NCBI GenBank assembly: GCA_949987705.1
Contig: OX465283.1
Location: forward strand, 132,644,101 to 132,708,100
DNA: 64,000 bases
From: Thereva unica
Lineage: Eukaryota; Arthropoda; Insecta; Diptera; Therevidae
Reading direction: 5' to 3'
Positions 55,496-64,000 of this stretch are shown here, piece after piece. The position numbers and the translations under genes were made by a program. Each line of letters begins with the position of its first letter. The stretch's first letter is position 1. Under the pieces are notes generated by a model. That model was not told the DNA's origin, did not search any database, and saw only the letters and a list, made by a program, of their open reading frames with translations.

Positions 55496-55795
55496 GACCG
55501 TGGGTATATATCGTCAGTTTGGGCCTGAAGACCTGAACTTATCTGAAATTTTCGTTGAGGCCATGCAGGTTTTGCATTTAAATTAACAACCTGCTATTCT
55601 AAACTGTCCTCTTTGCCTATGTGTATTTAGGGAATCATGAGGTCACCTGCAGTACACGGCCTGTTATGCAGATCCCTCAACTCCTTGTCCCTTAGTTAGA
55701 CTGAGTAATGTATGGCTTTCATCGGGCCGTACCTGCCGCCCTGGCCTCAAAGGCCATGATCTGCTGGCGGCCTGTACGTGTATGTATGTGAATGG
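55496..55795. repeat. GC-rich dispersed repeat, copy 3
   Basis: It shares ordered words with 47,935-48,380: CGTCAGTTTGGGCCTGAAGA (CGTCAGTTCGGGCCTGAAGA there), TTTCGTTGAGGCCATG, AATCATGA, GTTAGACTGAGT and GGCGGCCTGTA. It also shares the second half with 30,511-30,700 (GACTGAGT, GGCCTGAAAGGCC-like text). There is no coding capacity. It is a stand-alone copy without the ACGTGAG ends seen around the other two. Confidence 0.7.
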
Positions 55796-56056
55796 GGCAT
55801 TAAAGCTGTTTCGTGAAAGGTTTTTATTACACAAATGAAATTATCTACTAGCTTTTGTTTATTTTGGTGGCACGCCTAATGTGCAGTAGTTTTAATTTAT
55901 CTGCATTTGGACTGGCGATAGCTGGTCTAGGTCGTATATTTTTCCGGGTAGTTAGTTTGCCTAGTAGTATAAGCTTTGTTTGAAGAATAGAAGCGAATAG
56001 GATAAGTAGAGAAGAGCTATAGGGGTGTTGCAGCAGATGGTGATGAATCTTAGCCC

Positions 56057-56197
56057 GGCCGTATACCAAAGCTGCATATGCAGCTCTTCGTCACTTTTGT
56101 ATGAAGATAAATATAGCAAAGAGGCATGTGACGTTTTCTTTCATATAAAAAAGTGCGAAATGTCGCTAATAAGCATGTAAAGCTTTGGTATACCGGC
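56057..56197. mobile_element. Small MITE, GGCC..GTATACCAAAG termini, copy 2
   Basis: The left end GGCCGTATACCAAAGC and the right end GCTTTGGTATACCGGC form TIRs. The internal GTGCGAAATGTCGCTAATAA followed by GCATG is the inverse of TTATTAACGACATTTCGCAC in copy 1, so the two copies are in opposite orientation. TTAG is present on both sides (56,050-56,053 and 56,198-56,201), a possible TSD. A partial duplicate CGGCTTAGGTTT lies just right at 56,220. Confidence 0.75.
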
Positions 56198-56201
56198 TTA
56201 G

Positions 56202-57385
56202 GTTTCAGGTTATACCGGCCCGGCTTAGGTTTGCGCTCTTGGATGTTGTACCAGTTCGGAAAAACAAATTGTGAGAGCTTTTTCCACCCTCAAATTGTTA
56301 TTATTTATAAACGGTCTTTCGGACTTGGTTTAACGAACATTTTTATTCTTATTGGAAATAACAAAAAACACAGATCATCAAAGCAATAAATAGATTTTTT
56401 CCCCAATAGTGCAGTTGTTCTTCTATTTCTGTGTGACGTTTTTCTTATAGCGAGCCAGACAGTAGAGTGATATGATAAACTATAAACATTTGCTACATGA
56501 TAATCAAATTGTTACCTGAACTTTTTCAAACTATATCTATGAGAAAACTAGAAAGATGTGCTTTTGTTATCATTATTTTCGGACAATATTTTAGAATATG
56601 AAAGCAGAATATTAAAAAAAAGTCACTCAATTCGAAAAAGGAATAGTCTTGATACATATTTCGATCTACATGGATCACAGTCCATACTTTGCTGATTAAT
56701 ATATGTAACTCTTCTTTTTGGAGGCTTTTTTCCTTAGGTACACTTTTATAAATTAGGTTGCCCGAAAGGCTCGTGCTTATTTGCAATAGATGGCGTTGGA
56801 AGATTGGCGATTATGATATCGAGAACGTACGATTTGTGTATATGCTATTATACCATAGTTTCCTTGAATTGAAGTCAAAGAGAACTTTATCCAAATAAAA
56901 CGTTTCTGTTATCGGCAAATTGAAACTGCTACTCAAGCGTACAGATATGGCAACATGGTATAATTTTTATTTTTACCGGTATTTTTATAGTGACTATTCC
57001 ACTGAAAATACTGCTCTCCTGCTTAGTAACGAGATTAAAAATATAAAAAACGCATCGTCCACAAGGATTTTGGACGGAAAACTCCCGGGGGCAAATACAC
57101 TGAGTCACCATTAGCTGCTACTATAATAGAGTAACCCTTCTAACATAGAAGGTCTTCTTCTCAGATAGGCTGAGAAACATTTAACACTGCTCTGTGGCTC
57201 AGCTGGAGCATGCAAAATTAAAAGCATATACAAGAAAGAGAAACAAATAATAGAGAAGCGTTCAAAAGCAAAGAAGGAGTTACGCCGCATCAAAAAGATA
57301 TTTTTTAAGAGCAACTTCACTTGCTTGCATTTTTAGTATATTTTTAATAATAATTAAAAAAATTAATTTAATTCGCTAATATTTA
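56202..57385. other. No recognised gene
   Basis: AT-rich stretch of about 1.2 kb with frames up to 86 codons on both strands and no known motif. The 3' end of the Jockey-like remnant begins near its right border. Confidence 0.4.
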
Positions 57386-58080
57386 AAAATTATTAAGCAT
57401 GCGATTAACAGGTTCGTACTTGCGGTAGTTCGTATTAGAGGAATTAATGTGCAAAAGAGGTTCACCCCTCAGGCTATAATTATTCGCTCTTAACGACGCA
57501 CGGCTACGCAAGAAACCAGACTCCACCTTACCATTCAGTTGCCGATGAACGAAAATGGCGTCAGCAACCTCGCGACGCTTAGGAAGAGAGCTTAAGTTGA
57601 ATATTTAAGCTTGTTTTCGTAAGACGAAGAATAAGAGGGTTATCCCAAGCGAGGCGGCTGAGTGCAAATCGGACAAACTTCCTTTGAACCGATTTTCCTC
57701 TTCCAATTTGGGAGGAATAGTGAGGAGACCACACTTGGGAGGCGTACTCGAGTAAAGGCCTGACTAAAGATATGTACAAGTGCTTAGTGATGGGGTGTTG
57801 TTAAATTCCTTAGACCATCTTTTTATAAATCCCAAGACTAAACTACCCTTGGAAGAGATAATTGATGTGAGTAGAAAAATCCAGCTTACAATCAACCCTA
57901 AACTCAAGATCAGTTACAGAGTTTACGCGGGAGACTATGTTGTGGAGAAAAGTATAGTCATAAACTAGCCGACGAAGTTTCCTACGAAAAGTCATAACCG
58001 CTAACATGCTAATATTAAGAACCAAGTTGTTATTAGAACACCAAACATAGAAGAATGGTATATTTGCAAAGGCTTGCAAT
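57386..58080 (-). pseudogene. Jockey-like thumb and C-terminal domain
   Basis: The minus strand reads DLEFRVDCKLDFSTHINYLF (thumb start), then after a frame change MYISLVRPLLEYASQVWSPH and QIGRGKSVQRKFVRFALSRL, then RREVADAIFVHRQLNGKVES. These are the standard steps after RT in Jockey/CR1-like elements (LVRPILEYAS.VWSP, IE.VQ..F.R, RR...D..F.....G). No enzymatic motif is expected in this part. Confidence 0.85.
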
Positions 58081-58480
58081 CCTCGTTATTCTTTATGTGA
58101 CGCTACAGTTTGATGTCATCGGCATAAATAAGGATATTTCAGTGCTAAGCAGAGGACCTAGATGACTACCTTGCGGGACGCCAGAGGACGCTTCGATGTT
58201 TTTGGGTTGGACTCCACGGAATAGAACTTGGTAGGTTCTGTCGGCTAAGTACGATTGGAACCATACCACAAGGGACGCGGGAAGCCTATTTGTTTTTTAG
58301 TTTGAGCGCTATAATCGAATGAGAGAGCTTGTCAAATGTATTACTGAAGTTAGTGTAAACACAATCGCTTTGGCAACCAGAGACAAAGCCCCAATAAATA
58401 ATAGATTCAAGGAGTTTTGGTATACACGATAACTTCGCAATCGGTCGATAATTCGATATCTCCCTTTTTATGAACGACGA
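58081..58480 (-). pseudogene. Jockey-like reverse transcriptase, internally deleted
   Basis: Minus-strand pieces: REISNYRPIAKLSCIPKLLE (RT entry), NTFDKLSHSIIALKLKNK (after motif A), YLADRTYQVLFRGVQPKNIE, ASSGVPQGSHLGPLLS (motif B), and, near 58,100, ILIYADDIKL (motif C, both D present). About 60 codons are missing between the entry and motif A, so the core is incomplete. The wording equals that at 30,843-31,030. Confidence 0.85.
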
Positions 58481-58933
58481 TTATAAAAGAGAAAGAAAGT
58501 ACATCATAGGAGACAGAAAGGCCCCCCCCGCACAGGATTTTAGAACAGCAGGGGAATACTGAAAATTATTTAAGTCAGGTTGAAAGACAGGAGACGAGAA
58601 AGATTTGAGGACAACGAATTTGCATACATATCTCGGATGGATTCGCACTGCAGAAGCTCTCGTGTTGCATGGTCTTAGTGTTATTATCAATTTTTTCCTA
58701 GTGTTGATAAATTTAAAGAATTTTCTGGGATCACCATACAGTTTGTCTTTCATGTTACTGAGGTACTCCTTGAAGAGAGCTTCCGAGCGTGCGCAAAATT
58801 GGTCATAGCAATTAATAAATTCACAGAAACTCTCAGTGTCTTTCGTCTTCAGATAGGTTTTCCAGAGTTTATTCTTTTGGTTTTTGGCAAGTCTCAACTC
58901 ATAGCTGTACCAGGGTGGGGATGGTCTGGACAA
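58481..58933 (-). pseudogene. Jockey-like endonuclease-RT linker
   Basis: The 150-codon minus-strand frame reads SRPSPPWYSYELRLAKNQKN, KLWKTYLKTKDTESFCEFIN, CYDQFCARSEALFKEYLSNM and KDKLYGDPRKFFKFINTRKK. The PPWY...LK..K..LWK and DPKKFWKF steps are those of the Jockey/CR1 linker. The second half of the frame is out of register with the family. It is one of the longest open frames in the window but not a stand-alone gene. Confidence 0.8.
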
Positions 58934-59030
58934 CTTTAGAGGCTCAATAGGTATGCAAGATGCAAAGGTTTCGTACAGAGCGGAAAAAAACCTTGTAACA
59001 TCGTCATCCAGTTCATTAGAGGAAAGAAAC

Positions 59031-59516
59031 CTATTGAAATCGAACGAAGTTAGCTTGGATGGCCTTAAAGCAAACCGTAAATGTGGACTCTTCAGGGATA
59101 ATCTTAATATTAAAGGAAGTGCAGTAGCTCAGTAGAAGACGAGGGGAATAATTATCGACAGATGACAAGACTATTGAACTAGGCCCAACAATCATGTTGT
59201 CTGATTCGGAAAATAATACAAGATCCAACCGCCTTCCTAAAATATTTTTCATACCACTCATTTGGTTCAAGCCGCATGAGAATAGGGAATTAAGAAAACT
59301 GGATTTCCTAAAATTAAGGCTGTTTTCAGGGAGGAAGCTGTCGTCGTCATCACAAGATACCAATTGAACATTAGGTAAATTAAAATCACCTAAAAATAGG
59401 ATTTCGTCTTTAGAATCCATCATATCCTGATATGATTTATGCAGGAAATTGGAATAGGCGCACAGCAGACATCTCAGAGGTTCATGGTTTTGATTCCACT
59501 CTTCAACATTTCCCAC
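59031..59516 (-). pseudogene. Jockey-like endonuclease, C-terminal half
   Basis: A 161-codon minus-strand frame contains SKDEILFLGDFNLPNVQLVS, the GDFN catalytic motif of the apurinic-type endonuclease, then LNSLFSCGLNQMSGMKNILG, RRLDLVLFSESDNMIV (the second conserved D), and SSVDNYSPRLLLSY, where the usual SDHYP box reads VDNYS; the catalytic H is replaced. The N-terminal half of the domain is absent. At its upstream border (59,516) the recognisable element ends. Confidence 0.8.
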
Positions 59517-62345
59517 CTAGAGATCGTTCCTCCTTGCCTTTCCTCTTTACAGCAATTTTCTTCCCTTCCTCCTCCTGCCACCGCATAAATATAATGAGCA
59601 TAATGAGCGAGAAATCTATTCCCTGCACGATCACTAAAGTCATCGCTCGATCCTTGAAGTGTTGGACGAGGGTGATTGTAATAAAAGCGCGTATTGGCAG
59701 TTCCTTTACCCTCGTCTCTACAATGATAGAACGGTCGATAATACAAAGGGGCATATCACTGAGCTCTTGCTCAAAATAAGAGTCAAAATAGATTTTTCAA
59801 TGATCATTCCGATTTAAAATAATAGATTTAAACAAATATAAATTTTCTAATCACTAATCATCATTTCCAAACGTTAAAAATGTTTTTGATGTTAATTAAT
59901 TTTTTGGCGGGAAAATGCCTCACAGATGAACGACAAATTCGCTCTAAATTGGCATAGCACCTTAGAATAAGATAATAGGGCTACATAGAATTAGCATTCG
60001 TCCTTTACAAAAGTCGTCCTTAAACTACACGAACTATAAAATGCCAGATTATATTAACTTGCAGCATTCGTAACTCCTTTTTAGAGTATTCTTCTTGTAG
60101 TGACTCAGCAAAATCACAAGAAACGATTTTGCTCTAAAAAATAATCCAAAAATGTGGGACATTTCTTAGCCTGTTTTAAGAACGGAAGAAGTGACAAAAC
60201 ATAACACGAAAAATCCCCAAAAACTTCCTAGATATTAATTATAAAATAGACACAGGATCGTCCCTCTGGAATGTTAACAATCAAAACCCAGCTTATAATC
60301 TACCAGCAAAAACAAAAATCATTAACTCCATAAATCCTTCAGCAAAAGAGTTAAAACCAAACATTTTAAAAAAACACCCAAAAACTCCTTAGAATGTTGT
60401 GAAAACCTCCAAAGTTATCTGAATCTAATTAAAATCTGAATCCCAATAAATTTTCTTCATTAAAACAAGTCTGAATACCTTCAAACATCCTGGAATGCAC
60501 TTCCAAAGCACAGGGTATCCACTGTGGGTACCCAGTCGAAATCTGAAGAATTCTTTCCCTTAAAATCACCTTCGTCCACTAAAGAATCTTTTGACCTCTA
60601 CACCTTTCGGACAGGTCCGAAAAAGCGATTTTTATTTTTTTCGTGTATATTCCCTTCCATTCCACACGCTTAAGAAGAACTTTGAGACAAAAGCAAAGGA
60701 GCTGGGGAATAGTATAGAAGTGCCAGAACCCCCCGATGGAGCGCATTCTCCCCCGTCCGATCCGCACAGATCCGTGCTGCCTCGGATCCCATCCCAGCAC
60801 CAAGACATCACCTGTGAGATCGAAGATTGGACCTGACTTTGAAACAAGTTTTTTTATTCCTTAGGACAAGCCCTCTGCTGTCTTCATTCTCTGATCGTCC
60901 TGCTTTGATTTTTATTAATGAATGTACGCGAGCAGAGATACGCAAGAGATGGCCGAGAGCCGGTCGAAGACCATCTAAGAAAAACGAAGAAATCCCAAGA
61001 CTTCAAACTCTTTGACTTTCGATCTTCCAGATCCGGTCGGTTTCTGGTTGCTCCTTTTATGGTTTTTTTTCCTGTGTGTGGCTGCCATTGTTGTGGGCCT
61101 TTTGGTCAGTAAACGGTTACCAAAGTTTGTAAAACAATTATGACCAGTCCATGATGGAGGTGATTCTCGAGATCTCAACCGACAGAGACCTCCGAACAAT
61201 CCTGTTTGCACTCGAGACTTTTTGTTGTTGTTGTGGTCGGCGGTTTTTTGTTGATCAATACTGATTCGACTCGACAGCCACACGATTCGATGGTATAGTT
61301 AATAGCGACTTCTTTTATTTTATGTTAATATTCTCATTCTGTAGTAAACTCGGGTTTTATCACTGCTGTCCGACTTTGACAATGTTATCTTTAAACCATA
61401 AAAACCCAGACTGGGAATAGAAAAATAACGAAGTGTTGGAGAACGATAAGGAAAATCTCGGCAACTGCGACACTGATACAAAAATTGTTTAAACCATTTT
61501 TGTGATTATTTTAGAACTACAAAAACTATATTAGTAGTAATTAATAAATTATAGTGCTATAGTTAAGGTAAATGCACCATATTCCGGGCTATTAAAGGGC
61601 TTTGAAAATTGTATATTAGTTTATAACTGTTGGAATGAAGGTAGCCATGTGAAAAGTGTTTGATGATAATTATATAACTGTTCTTTTGACAATTTTATTC
61701 ATTTCAGGCATATTAAATACCGCATTATGATTTTTATTGATAAAATTAGAAACCACATTTTTGTCTCTATTTCCGTCCAACAAAATTCAACGCTGTAGCT
61801 AATTCCGTGCTAAGGGATCCTTAATTCCGGCATAATTTTAAATGACAGTTCTGCAAATAATATGAACGATAAATGCTTATTTATTTAATTTTTTTAGAGT
61901 ATTAAGTGACATTGTCAAAGTCTGTAATACCATCCGACTAATACTAGGATTTCTTTTTCAAAATCTCTCATTCTAGTGCCTGCCTGGACTTTTCATCTTA
62001 TTTAAAAAAAAAAGAGTGAGCAGCTGGTCTTTGGTTATTATATTTATTATTCCGTATATTATCATTGTTCCACGCTGGAGACTCCAAACCTTTTGTAAAC
62101 TGTTGTTCAGTGTATTTGTTTGGTCATTTTTGCATGGGAAACAGGTGTCTCAACGAACTTGATGTCACTAAATGCACTGACTCGGACAATATACCCTCTA
62201 TGGCTTAAAGGAAATGTGCGTAACCTCTGCGCAAACCTTTTCTCCTGTAATATTTCTTCGGAATCGGTGCAGACCGCCGGAAACTAACTCAAGTTTAGCC
62301 CTTAGAAAGAAGGTGAATCTAACGACACTAGCGCCAATAGCCAAT
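59517..62345. other. No recognised gene
   Basis: About 2.8 kb. Open frames at 59,432-59,779 (both strands) and 60,591-60,836 plus have no known motif and lack an ATG with support. The text at 60,700-60,840 and 60,930-61,250 is GC-richer than its surroundings and free of transposon motifs, so unique host sequence is possible. Confidence 0.4.
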
Positions 62346-62830
62346 AGCAATTTCTTCTATTATCCTCAAAATGATGGAGGCAATAATCAATAAAATGCTT
62401 ATGGAATATATTGAATCAAGCATTTTTCGTCGTTCTGTCAGAGCATCTCAATCAGAGTAATCATCTTTTATTGAGTTTGGTCCGGTTGCTCTAGATATCT
62501 CCAAGGCTTTCGACAAAATATGGCACTCCGTTCTGCTGAGTAAACCTCTAGCTATAAGTATCACTTAGGAACTGGACTGAGAATTTCCTGTCTGGCCAAT
62601 CAGTCAAGGTGATATTGGATGGCCTCAGATCTGATACCACACCATTTCTACCGAGGGTTCCCCGGGCCCTAAAAATAAAGTACTCTCTCATCTCAAGTAA
62701 AACCTGTACCAACCTTCCTTCTGTGGACGATGCGAATTTAATGGCTGATCCATTTCTTATAATCTTCGGCATAACTTTAACTGAGGATCTGCGATAGAAT
62801 AATCTCATGTCATCGCCAAAAAAGTATTTT
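62346..62830 (+). pseudogene. Jockey-like reverse transcriptase fragment
   Basis: The plus strand reads MMEAIINKMLMEYIESSIFR, GPVALDISKAFDKIWHSVLL (motif A with catalytic D), then WTENFLSGQSVKVILDGLRS and DTTPFLPRVPRALK (motif B in decayed form: VPQG has become VPRA). It ends with SVDDANLMADP, perhaps a decayed motif C. About 160 codons are represented in three frames. The wording DISKAFDKIWH is also found at 25.5 kb, but the two are not adjacent pieces. Confidence 0.75.
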
Positions 62831-63399
62831 AATGCATGCCAGGGTAGTATTAGTGGTCCTGGTACAGATTGGCTCTTCCTAAGATTAAATTTTTCACAAA
62901 AAAAATTGGAATTGTTAATTTATTTGGAGCAAAATGCGCTTGAAAATATTATAATTGTTTAAGACTTGTTTAAATTCCTTAGCACGGAATTAGCTCTCAC
63001 ATCACCACACACTATGTTCTCAATTCCGTTCTAAGAACGGAATAACGTGCAGCATAATAAAATTATGAACTTAATTCCGTCCATCAAACTATTGCCTGTT
63101 TTATTTATAAAAACACCTAATAAGAGGTTCAAATTATTATGAGTTATTTATTGTATTTAATAGAAAAAATTAAAATACTGCAAAAATATACATCCTTGTG
63201 CTTGTTACAATCTTAGGAAGACAGCCCCACCTCTTTCGTAGTCTACATAAGGAAATTGCTTTGGATGACGTGCTCGCGTCGACCGTCTTATTGAAAAGGA
63301 ATGTATGTACTCTAAATGAAAAAGACGATTCACTAAGGTGAATTATTTTGCCTTGCCTCGTAATGAACATGAAGGCAATCTCATCCCAAAACGGCTTAT
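62831..63399. other. No recognised gene
   Basis: AT-rich. The word TTCCGT and its inverse recur (for example near 63,027, 63,034 and 63,077), but I could not define a repeat. Confidence 0.35.
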
Positions 63400-63530
63400 G
63401 ATATCAGCAATTTCGGGAAATAAACCCGTAGATAGACCCAGGAGGAGATAGATAGACTCTGTGAAGGCTGACACAGAGGCAATGCTTAACGTCCGAAACT
63501 AGAGACATCCTACAATGGACCATCAAACTT
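63400..63530 (+). pseudogene. RTE-like C-terminal fragment
   Basis: The plus strand reads NKPVDRPRRR, then after one stop IDSVKADTEAMLNVRN, matching the usual GRPR.RW.D.V..D...L.VRNWR of the RTE-like C terminus. The nearby AATTTCGGGAAATAAACCCGTA parallels 16,019-16,040 (AATTTCGAAAAATATGCCAGTA), so the two fragments are probably from one family. Confidence 0.6.
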
Positions 63531-63790
63531 GCCGAAATGCGCCATTGGATGGAGTCTTCACCTCAAGAATAAAGTAGGTTTTCCTGATTAATTCTTCGGT
63601 CGTAGTAGCTGAAAAATGTCCTTGTCTGTGAGAAGATTTAATGATCTCCTCCTCCATTGATTTGAAAATGACAATTAACTCTTACACTGGATTCTCAAAA
63701 AAAAGTTATGTTTAATGTAAAAATCTTCATGAGCGGAGGTATTTAATATGTATCTCTCTTATATTTAGCTCTTAAATATTGGTTTTCTTT
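63531..63790. other. No recognised gene
   Basis: Short AT-rich spacer without recognisable features. Confidence 0.35.
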
Positions 63791-64000
63791 CTACGCTTCT
63801 TTAATTCGGTAAGTTAACGCATCGAAAATTGGTAATGCAAACCCATCTAGCCACTCTCTGTGGAACATCTTCTTTTTGGGTATCGTACAGTTCATTGCAA
63901 CGTCTTGATCGTTGATGAGCGGGGCTTGTTGACGACCTCCCACTGTCCCGTGCTCAACAAAATTCGACACCAAACCACGAATTACAGTACACTGCGATGG
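63791..64000 (-). pseudogene. Possible transposon-type helix-turn-helix fragment, cut by the window end
   Basis: From the right edge the minus strand reads PSQCTVIRGLVSNFVEHGTV and GGRQQAPLINDQDV, then text without known motif, to a stop at 63,791. The IR.LV..F.E.GTV..R pattern resembles the DNA-binding helix-turn-helix segment associated with mariner-like and other insect transposon proteins. The rest of any such protein would lie outside the window or is lost. Resemblance is short and the call is tentative. Confidence 0.35.

Larger units (their letters stand above)
57386..59516 (-). mobile_element. Jockey-like non-LTR element, ORF2 remnant
   Basis: On the minus strand the order is endonuclease (59,510-59,031), linker (58,933-58,481), RT (58,480 to about 58,090), thumb (58,080-57,579) and C terminus (to about 57,390). 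It is the longest collinear remnant in the window, at about 2.1 kb. Stops and frameshifts separate the blocks, and part of RT is deleted. The family is shared with the split copy at 29.96-31.3 kb on the other strand. Confidence 0.85.

Noticed and set aside
1..64000. CRISPR array, bacterial operon or phage system
   Set aside because: No regularly spaced repeats, no ribosome binding sites followed by long frames, and all recognisable coding sequence is eukaryotic transposon-derived.

Overview
The window reads as AT-rich, repeat-dense arthropod DNA, most probably from an insect and perhaps a fly. The basis is the mix of decayed selfish elements: RNase H-bearing I/LOA-like non-LTR retrotransposons, two kinds of RTE-like non-LTR element, Jockey/CR1-like non-LTR elements, Ty3/Gypsy retrotransposons, a Helitron helicase, several MITE-like inverted-repeat elements and two large foldback (palindromic) elements. 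The species assignment is inference. I found no bacterial signatures, rRNA, tRNA or CRISPR array, and no intact transposon open reading frame. Every element shows stops, frameshifts, deletions or nested insertions.

Layout. 1.7-3.9 kb: a Gypsy polyprotein remnant on the minus strand. 4.0-5.7 kb: RTE endonuclease and RT pieces. 5.7-8.2 kb: the 3' end of a LOA-like element split by foldback element A (6375-8163), which has two 428-bp units in each arm. 8.8-9.6 kb: a smaller inverted repeat. 13.24-15.45 kb: a 5'-truncated LOA-like copy bounded by an 11-bp target-site duplication (TSD). 15.6-16.3 and 20.7-22.5 kb: RTE remnants. 25-27.6 kb: Jockey, RTE and CR1-like fragments. 29.4-31.3 kb: RTE and Jockey pieces, the latter split by a MITE. 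33.2-36.7 kb: a LOA-like element on the minus strand split by foldback element B (34157-35146), with an older relative of B at 32.8-33.2 kb. 40.06-40.79 kb: two MITEs. 41.1-43.9 kb: Gypsy, RTE and rearranged LOA pieces abutting each other. 46.7-50.1 kb: an RTE tail, a MITE complex, a Helitron helicase and a CR1/Jockey RT. 53-54.7 kb: a GC-rich stretch followed by a plausible signal-peptide exon, the best candidate for a host gene start. 57.4-59.5 kb: a long Jockey-like remnant on the minus strand. 62.3-64 kb: further RT, RTE and helix-turn-helix fragments.

The most unusual content is the pair of foldback elements. Both begin and end with TAGTCCA, both are flanked by 3-bp direct repeats (TAA and CTA), and both sit inside copies of the same LOA-like family. 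For element A, a related LOA 3' end at 43.85 kb gives an independent empty-site comparison. For element B, the host reading frame is open across the junction once the element and one TSD copy are left out. No gene carried by either foldback is visible, so they look non-autonomous. The organisation is that of an old accumulation zone, such as an intron or intergenic heterochromatin, with successive insertions into earlier ones.
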